From Phycisphaerae bacterium (GTDB lineage: Bacteria; Planctomycetota; Phycisphaerae; Sedimentisphaerales; SM23-30), in NCBI GenBank assembly GCA_021736565.1, contig JAIPFO010000198.1:1-7006 (forward strand): a stretch of DNA of 7,006 nucleotides. The letters are read 5' to 3'. The notes below the pieces were generated by a model that did not search any database, was not told the DNA's origin, and was given only the letters and a program-made list of their open reading frames with translations. This document shows, piece by piece, positions 1-5,100 of this stretch. The translations under genes were made by a program, and so were the position numbers. Within the stretch, counting starts at the first letter, position 1, and each line of letters starts with the position of its first letter.

Positions 1-514
1 TGTACCCAATTACATGTGCCGCAAGGTGGCCCTGGGGATATTGCCGACGATAGGTTTCCTCAACCATCACACCTCGTATCTTTAATTCCCGAATCTGCTG
101 AGCCTGCTGATCGCTAATTTCATGCTTAATTCGCATAAACTGCCGTCCCTGGTCGGCCCGAACTTTTATATCCTGATAAAGTTCCACCTCATTGGTGCCC
201 AAGACCCTGGCCAATTCGTTTGCAGTTTTCTTAATATCCTTTACAAAGGATGGGTCAATCCAGATCGATGGTACTTTCACGCTCACCGCCAGCAGCTTTC
301 CCTTGCGATCGACAATCGTCCCCCGCCGTGCCGATTGGGTGATCACCCGCAACTGCTGCTTGGCTGCCCGTTCACGGTAATAATCCCTCTTATAAAACTG
401 AAGTGACCAGCACCGCCCCGCCACCACAAGCAATCCCACGATCACCAGTAATAAAAAAATCGCCCCCCGCTGTCGGCTACCACAAGCATTATTCATATCG
501 TTGATCTCATCCAT
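1..514 (-). CDS. ftsI: FtsI-type penicillin-binding protein (division-specific peptidoglycan transpeptidase), N-terminal 171 codons, cut by window edge
   Basis: The reading frame opens at an ATG (514-512) and stays open to the window edge, so only the N-terminus is present. Residues 1-16 are a short cytoplasmic tail, about 17-33 form one hydrophobic membrane anchor (AIFLLLVIVGLLVVAG), and the periplasmic part begins the class B PBP dimerisation/pedestal domain. Family hallmarks are R64-GTIVDRKGKLLAVS near residues 64-78, SIWIDP at 83-88, and Y159-P-x-G-x-LAAHVIGY at 159-171. The S-V-x-W/I-DP pattern after the RG-T-I-x-DR motif favours FtsI (PBP3, septal cross-linking) over the elongation PBP2, though without the catalytic SxxK, SxN and KTG motifs, which lie outside the window, the split is not certain. 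The start is supported by GGAG (522-525) seven bases upstream; the in-frame ATG at 494-496 is an alternative with no better site. No cell-wall gene precedes it here: upstream is a repeat-rich gap of about 440 bp, so it seems to start its own transcript. Confidence 0.9.
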   Translation of the reverse strand, partial: MDEINDMNNACGSRQRGAIFLLLVIVGLLVVAGRCWSLQFYKRDYYRERAAKQQLRVITQSARRGTIVDRKGKLLAVSVKVPSIWIDPSFVKDIKKTANELARVLGTNEVELYQDIKVRADQGRQFMRIKHEISDQQAQQIRELKIRGVMVEETYRRQYPQGHLAAHVIGY

Positions 515-544
515 GATATATCTCCATCTTAATCCATTACGCTC

Positions 545-573
545 ATACTACACCATATTGGCTCAGAGGTCAA
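545..573 (-). promoter_or_regulatory. Candidate sigma-70-type promoter for ftsI
   Basis: On the minus strand TTGACC (573-568) is separated by exactly 17 bases from TAGTAT (550-545). The start would fall near 538, giving a leader of about 25 bases before the ftsI ATG, which is a sensible length. The -35 hexamer lies inside the conserved 3' block of the dispersed repeat copy at 553-655, so this promoter may have been built partly from the repeat. The -10 box matches the consensus at only 4 of 6 positions. Confidence 0.45.
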
Positions 574-655
574 AAGTCGATTTTCGTATTTAAAATCAGT
601 TTTTAAAATAACTGATTGGGGCAGGATATGGAAATAAGAAAATCGTAAGACACAC
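553..655 (-). repeat. Dispersed intergenic element, copy G
   Basis: Read on the minus strand it starts GTGTGTCTTA (655-646). It then carries GATTTTAAATACGAAAATCG, an imperfect hairpin, followed by ACTTTTGAC and AGCCAATAT. These align in order with the copies at 4715 and 5235: the stretch AAATCGACTTTTGA is nearly identical to the copy at 4715-4815. The 5' half is diverged and seems to hold extra bases. It lies just upstream of ftsI and overlaps its putative -35 box. Confidence 0.5.
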
Positions 656-667
656 ATTTTTTCTTTT

Positions 668-771
668 TGCCCCTGGTCCCGCTTGCGGGCTAGCGTCCGG
701 AAGGGGGACGACGTTCGGGGAGAGATCGTTTGCCTCCCCCCCCTGGGGCACTCGCCGCGTTCGTTTGGGCG
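668..771. repeat. GC-rich composite palindromic element (REP-like), possibly a structured RNA
   Basis: Several nested short inverted repeats occur in a row: TGCCCC (668-673) with GGGGCA (745-750) enclosing the rest, CCCGC/GCGGG (678-682/685-689), CGTCC/GGACG (694-698/706-710), GGGGAG/CTCCCC (717-722/734-739), and then CGCC/GGCG (753-756/768-771). Composition is far more GC-rich than the flanks. There is no T-run on either strand in the position for a terminator. GCTAGCGTCCGG resembles palindromic repeats common in planctomycete genomes, but that likeness is from memory. A structured non-coding RNA is the alternative reading. Confidence 0.4.
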
Positions 772-850
772 GGGCTAAGTTATATTAGCCTTCAATGGCT
801 ATGATTTTATCGACAAATCTACAATCGATAAAACAGTCCATATTGACACC

Positions 851-906
851 AGGGTCCTAAATATTTCCAAAGACTATTTTCGGCAGATTAGAGGCTGATT
901 TGAACT
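851..906 (+). repeat. Dispersed intergenic element, partial copy H (5' half)
   Basis: GGGTCCTAAATATTT, then CTATTTTCGGCAGATTAGAG and GCTGATTT follow the order and spacing of the first half of the copy at 5235 (ATAAGTATTTTG, CCGTTTTCCGCATCTTAGAG, GCGATTTT). The conserved 3' block is absent; the sequence runs into the tRNA terminator instead, so this is a truncated copy. TGACACC (844-850) directly before it resembles the element's right-hand terminus and may be a remnant of another copy. Confidence 0.4.
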
Positions 907-919
907 ACCAGATGCGCAT

Positions 920-950
920 AAAAAAAGCTCTCACTGAATAGTGAGAGCTT
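920..950 (-). terminator. Intrinsic terminator of tRNA-Glu
   Basis: AAGCTCTCACT (925-935) and AGTGAGAGCTT (940-950) form a perfect 11-bp stem around a 4-base loop. On the minus strand the stem runs into seven U residues. It begins 8 bases past the tRNA 3' end, so it would end the tRNA transcript and shield the region before ftsI. Confidence 0.9.
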
Positions 951-957
951 CATAAAA

Positions 958-1032
<75 letters not shown>

Positions 1033-1051
1033 GTTGTCAAGCGAGTTGAAT

Positions 1052-1080
1052 TTTTTACCATTATCAGAGGGCATTGTCAA
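1052..1080 (-). promoter_or_regulatory. Candidate promoter for tRNA-Glu
   Basis: A perfect -35 box TTGACA (1080-1075) is followed after 17 bases by TAAAAA (1057-1052) as a weak -10. Transcription would start around 1045, about a dozen bases before the tRNA 5' end. A second TTGACA at 1040-1035 abuts the tRNA and is too close to serve it. The tRNA therefore need not be read through from the upstream GGDEF gene. Confidence 0.5.
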
Positions 1081-1163
1081 AAGAAAAAAATAATTTTTTA
1101 AAAAAAAATCATAAAAAGCACTCGAGATCACATGTAATCCATTGCAGTGTAAGCACTTACAAT

Positions 1164-2096
1164 TCACTTCATTTCCTGGCTTCCAATGACCACTTTATTA
1201 CGTCCGGTGTCTTTTGCTTTGTAAAGTGCTTTATCGGCGATAAAAAGAAGCTGATCCTGGGTTACTTTTTCGGCGAATTCGGCGACGCCAAAGCTAACGG
1301 TGATCTGCTCGGGCAGTTCGCCGGTGGGCACCTCCTGAATATAATTCCTGATACGATCGGCCAGCTGACTGGCGGCCTGGGCGTTACTGCCTGGAACCAC
1401 CAAGAGAAATTCTTCGCCCCCCCATCTTCCGGCGGTATCGGGTTTTCGGGTATTGAAGGCCAGGATCGAACCGATTTTTGCCAGCACCTTATCGCCTGCA
1501 TCATGGCCATAACGGTCGTTAATTCGTTTAAAATGGTCAATATCCGCCATGACAACGCTCAAGTGCTGACCATAACGACGGGTCCGCTCAATTTCAGCCT
1601 TGAAGATCTCAGTGATCGCTGTGCGGTTGTATAACCCGGTCAGCTGATCTTTTCGTGCAATCTGCAAAACCTGGCGATGGGCCTGCTCTAAAGCGACGTG
1701 GGCGGAAATATCACGAAAAACCTCTCCGACGCCAATCACTTCATTATTGTGATTGCGAATAGCGGCAATATGAGATTCGACCGGAATTCGCTGGCCGTTC
1801 TTACGACAGATGTATCCTTTCCATGTTCCTGGCATGGCATTTTTCAAGACGATATCAATGCCACCGCCAACAGTGGTGTTATCAGAAATTTCGCCATCGG
1901 GGTCATACCGGAATGAGCTCTCGCGGTAAGATTGTCCAATCATTTCCTCGGCGGTATAACCCGTTATTCGCTCACAACTTTCGTTCCAGTACACAATCCG
2001 GCCATCAACGTCAACCGTATAAACTGCATCGAAGATACTATCGAGTAAGAACTTATAGAAATTTTCATTTAGGAGTGTCGGGGCGTGTGAATCCAT
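1164..2096 (-). CDS. PAS-GGDEF diguanylate cyclase
   Basis: This 310-residue cytoplasmic protein would make cyclic di-GMP from two GTP. Residues about 15-133 are a PAS sensor domain with PAC tail (DAVYTVDVDGRIVYWNESCE at 23-42, ITGYTAEEMIG at 44-54, GEVFRDIS at 124-131). A short helical linker follows, and then the GGDEF domain from about 150, opened by DQLTGLYNR (150-158). The metal-binding Asp (ADIDHFKRIND, D185) and the active-site signature GGEEF (226-230) are intact. An inhibitory RxxD site, RKPD (217-220), sits exactly five residues before it, so the enzyme should be active and subject to product inhibition. There is no membrane segment or signal peptide; the PAS ligand is unknown. No canonical ribosome-binding site precedes the ATG (upstream is GAATTGAAATAAC), but the PAS domain leaves little room for a later start. 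It is not in an operon: 238 bp separate it from the kinase gene upstream, and the tRNA follows 131 bp downstream with its own promoter. Confidence 0.93.
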   Translation of the reverse strand: MDSHAPTLLNENFYKFLLDSIFDAVYTVDVDGRIVYWNESCERITGYTAEEMIGQSYRESSFRYDPDGEISDNTTVGGGIDIVLKNAMPGTWKGYICRKNGQRIPVESHIAAIRNHNNEVIGVGEVFRDISAHVALEQAHRQVLQIARKDQLTGLYNRTAITEIFKAEIERTRRYGQHLSVVMADIDHFKRINDRYGHDAGDKVLAKIGSILAFNTRKPDTAGRWGGEEFLLVVPGSNAQAASQLADRIRNYIQEVPTGELPEQITVSFGVAEFAEKVTQDQLLFIADKALYKAKDTGRNKVVIGSQEMK

Positions 2097-2121
2097 GTTA
2101 TTTCAATTCTAATAGAAGTTT

Positions 2122-2171
2122 GGCAGAACACTTTTGCCGGCATCTTATCGGCCCCTGAACAAACAGGAGCC
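2122..2171 (-). other. Hairpins in the leader of the diguanylate cyclase gene
   Basis: On the minus strand an 8-bp hairpin GGCTCCTG-TTTGTT-CAGGGGCC (2171-2150, one G-U pair) is followed by a smaller one, GGCA...TGCC (2138-2122), ending 25 bases before the ATG. Neither is followed by a U-run, so this is not a terminator. It does not match the c-di-GMP-I or -II riboswitch signatures I know. It could be a structured leader affecting translation of a gene that lacks a clear Shine-Dalgarno. Confidence 0.35.
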
Positions 2172-2216
2172 CTCATGGGGATTATCGGAAGATATATCCA
2201 GCCAATTTAGAACCTA

Positions 2217-2336
2217 GAGGCCAGTGTCATAAATGTTTTGGAACCTATTTCCCGCATGTAAAAAGTTAATTTAGATATCGAAAAACGACTTTAGGGCTGG
2301 GAATCAATGACTAACTCACAAGCAAGCCCTGACACT
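2217..2336 (+). repeat. Dispersed intergenic element, copy D, with 7-bp terminal inverted repeats
   Basis: This is the best-bounded copy. GAGGCCAGTGTCAT (2217-2230) is almost identical to GAGGCCGGTGTCAT in copy C (3342-3355). Then come TTTTGGAACC, ATTTCCCGCATGT and ACTTTAGGGCTGGGAATCAA (2288-2307). AGTGTCA (2223-2229) is matched by TGACACT (2330-2336) in inverted orientation, giving a 114-bp unit with clean ends. The right end overlaps the stop codon of the kinase gene by two bases. The 3' segment TAACTCACAAGC matches TAACTCTTAAATC in copy B, and AAGCCCTGACACT matches AAGCCTTGACAAT in copy E. Confidence 0.6.
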
Positions 2337-3165
2337 ATGCCCAACGTGACGGGTCTGTTTCAGCGGTTTTCCCGCCGACATCATCAATGAGAAGGCCTTT
2401 TTTGTATAGAAAACCAAGGATTTTACGACGAAAACGGGTCAAAGGGCGAGAGAGAAAGCGATGGAGATTAATTGAAAAGCTCCTCTTGCACGATTCCCGT
2501 TTTTCTTGTTCCCCCATCAAGTGGCCTGCCAGACGGCGTTTATGCTTGTTAAGATGATAAAAATCTTCTCGCTGAAATATTCTGAGGAGCCATCGACTCA
2601 ACGGGAAGATCGGGAAGATGGCCCAGTAGATCCGTTGAGAGATTTGAAAATCAATCAGATGAGGGTGATTATCGCAGCCCAGCAGTATATTACCCCGCTT
2701 ATTCATGTCAATATAAGCAATATGCCGACGGTGTACCTCTTTGAGTAGTATTTCCAGCTGGTCAAAAAAGTCATCGGGTAAAGCGGGCTTTTCATCCAGG
2801 GAGACCCCTTCAATGTATTCGTAGATCAGCCCTACGTTTTCATATCGTCCCAGATATCGCGGAATCCCGCGAATCCCCTTTAACGCCGAGAGGTTGGCAA
2901 TTTCATTCTCACAGATCCCGACCCCAAGCCATTGAAAAGGAAGCCCCAGAAAATCAGCTTTTCGATTTACTTTCAGAACAATTCTGGGGGGACTGCCCCC
3001 TGCGGTTTGGTGGGATAATCCCTGGCGTTCATACAGGGAGGTTATCGCGAAGAAGTCGTGCTTAAATATTTTTTTTAGTATATAGACACTGTCATTAACA
3101 GACAATATCGATGGAAGCGAATAGCGTCCCATCGCTTTGAGTTGTTGACCAATCGTTGATTTCAT
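2335..3165 (-). CDS. Divergent kinase-fold protein (Bud32/WaaP/RIO-like phosphotransferase), function unknown
   Basis: This 276-residue protein has the motif order of a eukaryotic-like or lipopolysaccharide kinase. IVLKVN carries the probable ATP-binding lysine (K65), and NEIANLSAL has the helix-C glutamate (E88). GLIYEYIEGVSL is the hinge region (112-123). HIAYIDMNKRGNILL (148-162) is the catalytic loop with D153 and N159, and LIDFQIS (170-176) replaces the usual DFG with DFQ. The Asp-to-Asn spacing in the loop is six rather than the usual five. After the kinase core come a hydrophobic, aromatic-rich stretch (RIYWAIFPIFPLSRWLLRIF, 178-197) and a strongly basic C-terminal part (HKRRL, KRSF, TRFRRK), which could hold it against the membrane. 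The substrate cannot be told from sequence: sugar/lipid phosphorylation in envelope synthesis or protein phosphorylation are both possible. No nearby glycan genes help. The start is uncertain: only a weak AAG precedes this ATG, and Met12 is an alternative. The stop codon overlaps the end of repeat copy D. Confidence 0.75.
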   Translation of the reverse strand: MKSTIGQQLKAMGRYSLPSILSVNDSVYILKKIFKHDFFAITSLYERQGLSHQTAGGSPPRIVLKVNRKADFLGLPFQWLGVGICENEIANLSALKGIRGIPRYLGRYENVGLIYEYIEGVSLDEKPALPDDFFDQLEILLKEVHRRHIAYIDMNKRGNILLGCDNHPHLIDFQISQRIYWAIFPIFPLSRWLLRIFQREDFYHLNKHKRRLAGHLMGEQEKRESCKRSFSINLHRFLSRPLTRFRRKILGFLYKKGLLIDDVGGKTAETDPSRWA

Positions 3166-3199
3166 TCTTAAATTGCATATATTAAAAAAACACTAAAAC

Positions 3200-3226
3200 G
3201 CCCAGATAAAAAGTTAGTTATCGGGC
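3200..3226 (-). other. Hairpin upstream of the kinase gene
   Basis: GCCC-A-GATAA (3200-3209) pairs with TTATC-GGGC (3218-3226), nine base pairs with one bulge around an 8-base loop. On the minus strand it is followed by GTTTTAGTG and then a run of seven T (3188-3182) before the kinase start. The T-run is displaced, so it is at best a weak terminator or attenuator in the leader of the kinase gene. Confidence 0.25.
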
Positions 3227-3341
3227 CTGCACGCGGCCACTCAAACGAATAAACGGGCTTCAACGGAGTTATGGCAACAAAGCCTTACTCCACGGATGAA
3301 CATTATACAGAAAGTGACCGATTAACCCAACTTTTATTTTT

Positions 3342-3440
3342 GAGGCCGGTGTCATCGCTTCGAGTTTTTTTAGATTTTCTTTTCCCGCATATCCAAGGGC
3401 GATTCGAAAGATGAAAAAGACTTTAGACGTGGGGATGGAT
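3342..3440 (+). repeat. Dispersed intergenic element, copy C
   Basis: It begins GAGGCCGGTGTCAT (3342-3355), 13 of 14 bases identical to copy D. It continues with TCTTTTCCCGCAT and AAGGGCGATTCGAAAGA, matching copy A's AGGGCGATTTTAAAGA, then ACTTTAGACGTGGGGAT (3420-3436). A few extra bases sit between the first two blocks. No right terminal TGACAC is visible, so the right border is approximate. Confidence 0.5.
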
Positions 3441-3477
3441 ATCTGCGAGGCCCCTGCGGGCAAACATCATTCTTATA

Positions 3478-3508
3478 TTTTTTTAAGTTATTGTATTATA
3501 ATAACTTA
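3478..3508. other. AT-rich 9-bp inverted repeat after a T-run
   Basis: TAAGTTATT (3484-3492) and AATAACTTA (3500-3508) form a perfect 9-bp stem around a 7-base loop. A run of seven T precedes it on the plus strand (3478-3484), which is the wrong side for a terminator on either strand. It lies shortly upstream of the GTACTGT dyad, in the region before the PEP-CTERM promoter, and could be a protein site or an AT-rich chance palindrome. Confidence 0.3.
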
Positions 3509-3533
3509 TGCTTCGTCGTCCGATAACTCTGCC

Positions 3534-3556
3534 GTACTGTCGGGACATCACAGTAC
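3534..3556. promoter_or_regulatory. Perfect 7-bp dyad, candidate binding site for a regulator of the PEP-CTERM gene
   Basis: GTACTGT (3534-3540) and ACAGTAC (3550-3556) form a perfect inverted repeat with nine bases between the arms. It is not followed by a U-run. It lies about 200 bp upstream of the sigma-54 -24 box, within the usual reach of a sigma-54 enhancer-binding protein. PEP-CTERM genes in some bacteria are known to be controlled by the PrsK/PrsR system with sigma-54, but I do not know whether this dyad is such a site. Confidence 0.35.
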
Positions 3557-3613
3557 AACCGTTACAAGCCCCCTAAAGTCACTCTATAACATTTTCGTGA
3601 TTTACTCTCGATA

Positions 3614-3698
3614 TAACGTCAGTATTAAAAGTTGATTTTCACACCTTTTATCGAGGTTTAAGATGTCAAAAACCGGTTTTAATAATCCGTATGACCGG
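3614..3698 (-). repeat. Dispersed intergenic element, shortened copy F
   Basis: Read on the minus strand from 3698: CCGGTCATACGG, then CCGGTTTTTGACATCTTAAA, CTCGAT, AAAATCAACTTTTAAT and finally CTGACG. The start matches copy E (CAGGTCATACGT), and the middle matches copy A (CCGTTTTCCGCATCTTAGA). The ends GGTCAT and CTGAC keep the GTCA/TGAC inverted relation. At about 85 bp it lacks most of the segment between the ACTTTT block and the right end. Confidence 0.4.
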
Positions 3699-3753
3699 AG
3701 CACTCCGCATCCATTTATAAATATTTTTTGAAATTTCCTCGAAATGTGATTTA

Positions 3754-3769
3754 TGGCATTTTCTTTGCT
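3754..3769 (+). promoter_or_regulatory. Candidate sigma-54 (RpoN) promoter for the PEP-CTERM gene
   Basis: TGGCATTTTCTTTGCT fits the -24/-12 consensus TGGCACG-N4-TTGCW at 10 of 12 defined positions. The invariant GG (3755-3756) and GC (3767-3768) are exactly 10 bases apart. Transcription would start near 3780, leaving a leader of about 240 bases before the ATG. Sigma-54 control of PEP-CTERM genes is known in some exosortase-bearing bacteria, which makes the placement meaningful. The only doubt is the long leader. Confidence 0.6.
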
Positions 3770-3878
3770 TGGTAGTAACATTGATATTGAAACGATCCGG
3801 CTCCGTTGTGTTTCTTGTGAGAGACGCGGAAGGACAAAGTGCCTCCTGTGCTTTATATGGCCCGAATCGACATACGCC

Positions 3879-3978
3879 GACACAGTTTTAAGTGTCTTGT
3901 TAAAAAAAATATTAACACCCGCGGCAAAAGTAATTTGATACCATGCCGCTGGTTTCTAATCGACGTTTTTACGCGTCG
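3879..3978 (+). other. Run of small hairpins in the leader of the PEP-CTERM gene
   Basis: Four short inverted repeats follow each other: GACAC/GTGTC (3879-3883/3892-3896), GTTAA/TTAAC (3899-3903/3912-3916 approximately, A-rich loop), GCGGCA/TGCCGC (3921-3926/3944-3949) and CGACG/CGTCG (3961-3965/3974-3978). If transcription starts at the sigma-54 site they would all be in the 5' leader, ending about 30 bases before the Shine-Dalgarno. Each stem is short, so this could be chance, but four in 100 bases is notable. Confidence 0.3.
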
Positions 3979-4020
3979 CCATTTGCTGTTGAGCTAACCA
4001 TCAAACTTAAGGAGTTTTAG

Positions 4021-4710
4021 ATGACATTAAAAAGAACTTTACTCGCATCCACAATTTTCATGACGATGTTCGCCATTTCGGCATCCGCCAACGCATCATC
4101 CATCTCTAACACGATCGCTACCTTTGCGAACCCGTCGGGAGGTTCCGAGGCCCCCCTGTTCGCCGTAAACTTCTCCAACGGCGCCGCGGGAAGCATCACG
4201 GGCGGCTGGCAAAACGATGGCCTGACCCTGAAAATACCTGCAGGGAACACCTCGTATGATAATGTCCATTTCACGATGGATGTTTTGACCTACAATTATC
4301 CGATGGGCGGGAACAATTCGTCCACGGGTGGAAGTATTGAATTTACGGCCAGCGGCAACACTCCCGGTGCGAATGAGAACGATGTCCTACTGGTCGTCTC
4401 GTTTGAGTCGCTCTACCTGGGAATGTTTGAAACAGGTTTACACGCTCAAACCCTCTACGGTCACGATGTCACGTTTTCAGGAAATGATTTGAATCCATTA
4501 GGCGATCTCACAAATGAGCAGTTTGGCTTTGCCTTCACAAATATCAACAAGGAATTTGACGTTAATGGTTCAGTGACATCCTATACTGCCACCGCCTCCT
4601 TCGATTCTTCGGCGGTCGTCCCCGAACCGGCAACCGTCCTGTTACTCAGCAGCGGTTTTCTGGCATTCGTCAGTCGCAGAAAAAAAACATTGGCACCCGC
4701 ATCTAAGTAA
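4021..4710 (+). CDS. Secreted PEP-CTERM sorting-domain protein
   Basis: This 229-residue protein is predicted to be exported and then processed by an exosortase at its C-terminal PEP-CTERM tag. Residues 1-25 are a Sec signal peptide (basic KR at 4-5, hydrophobic core, likely cleavage after ANA at 23-25). The mature part (26-197) is low in charge, rich in Asn, Ser, Thr and Gly, and contains no cysteine, as is usual for this class. I recognise no enzymatic domain. The sorting tag is classic: VPEPATV (200-206), a hydrophobic helix to about 217, then the basic cluster RRKK (219-222) with a seven-residue tail. The start is set by AAGGAG (4009-4014) six bases before the ATG. It stands alone, with a candidate sigma-54 promoter upstream and a strong terminator downstream, so it is probably monocistronic. 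Such proteins are usually linked to extracellular polysaccharide or floc/biofilm matrix; the exosortase itself is not in the window. Confidence 0.92.
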   Translation: MTLKRTLLASTIFMTMFAISASANASSISNTIATFANPSGGSEAPLFAVNFSNGAAGSITGGWQNDGLTLKIPAGNTSYDNVHFTMDVLTYNYPMGGNNSSTGGSIEFTASGNTPGANENDVLLVVSFESLYLGMFETGLHAQTLYGHDVTFSGNDLNPLGDLTNEQFGFAFTNINKEFDVNGSVTSYTATASFDSSAVVPEPATVLLLSSGFLAFVSRRKKTLAPASK

Positions 4711-4714
4711 CGTC

Positions 4715-4815
4715 CGTGTCATAAGTTATTTTGATACCCGTTTTCCGTATTTTGCGTTCGATTTGAACGATGTAAATCGACTTTTGATGTGGAAATCACT
4801 TTTAACTCTTAAATC
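4715..4815 (+). repeat. Dispersed intergenic element, copy B
   Basis: It begins CGTGTCATAAG (4715-4725) only five bases after the PEP-CTERM stop codon. Then come CCGTTTTCCGTATTTT, a hairpin TCGATTT/AAATCGA (4759-4765/4774-4780), and ACTTTTGATGTGGAAATCAC (4780-4799), in the same order and spacing as copy A. The tail TAACTCTTAAATC matches TAACTCACAAGC in copy D. It would be transcribed as the 3' untranslated part of the PEP-CTERM mRNA, before the terminator. Confidence 0.65.
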
Positions 4816-4846
4816 AGATAAAAATCATCGATTCTGTTAGAAAATC

Positions 4847-4886
4847 CCTCGCAGGATAGCAACAGCTATTCTTGCGAGGTTTTTTT
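4847..4886 (+). terminator. Intrinsic terminator downstream of the PEP-CTERM gene
   Basis: CCTCGCA (4847-4853) pairs with TGCGAGG (4873-4879). Inside it ATAGC/GCTAT continues the stem around an AACA loop, and seven T follow (4880-4886). It lies about 140 bases past the stop codon, after repeat copy B, and probably ends the PEP-CTERM transcript. Confidence 0.88.
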
Positions 4887-5100
4887 ATGCCCATCCGACA
4901 TCTAAACAATGCCATTCTGGGCAGTCCTTCGTATTCGGGCGAGTTTTTTTTGGCATTTCGGATTCGTCCCCATCATGAATCATTGGTAAAGCTAAACCTA
5001 AGCACTTTGTAGGTCTACCTAAGCCCCCTATTCTTCCTATTACCCCATATCCCTATTCAATTATATTGTACGCGATAGGGCCGAGACTAACATTGCCGCC

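Larger units (their letters stand above)
515..957. other. Intergenic region between ftsI and tRNA-Glu, no gene seen
   Basis: This 440-bp gap has no credible reading frame on either strand. It contains the candidate ftsI promoter, repeat copy G on the minus strand, a GC-rich multi-hairpin block at 668-771, a 9-bp inverted repeat (TTTTATCGA 805-813 / TCGATAAAA 825-833, loop of 11), a partial repeat copy H at 851-906 and the tRNA terminator. Base composition swings abruptly from AT-rich to very GC-rich and back, which suggests a mosaic of inserted elements. Confidence 0.6.
3166..4020. other. Long divergent intergenic region between the kinase and PEP-CTERM genes
   Basis: These 855 bases separate two divergently transcribed genes and hold no reading frame I can support. 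They contain the hairpin at 3200-3226, repeat copy C (plus) and copy F (minus). Further features are an AT-rich 9-bp inverted repeat (TAAGTTATT 3484-3492 / AATAACTTA 3500-3508), the dyad at 3534-3556, the sigma-54 site at 3754-3769 and a hairpin-rich leader from about 3780. Both divergent promoters must lie here; I could not find a convincing one for the kinase. Confidence 0.7.

Noticed and set aside
690..712. GTCCGGAAGG resembling the GGAA-capped helix of SRP RNA
   Set aside because: The conserved symmetric-loop bases (such as AGCAGC) are missing and the bases pair instead as CGTCC/GGACG with a larger loop.
1074..1634. 186-codon plus-strand frame
   Set aside because: Antisense to the GGDEF domain, whose motifs are unmistakable on the other strand.
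3269..3463. 64-codon minus-strand frame
   Set aside because: Runs antisense through repeat copy C and has no protein-like features.
3602..3883. 93-codon minus-strand frame in the gap upstream of the PEP-CTERM gene
   Set aside because: Its end lies in repeat copy F, it spans the sigma-54 site, and the protein shows no domain or natural composition.
4889..4951. Second terminator ending in a T8 run
   Set aside because: The only pairing (GCCCA/TGGGC) has a long loop and lies 20 bases from the T-run; no proper stem abuts it.
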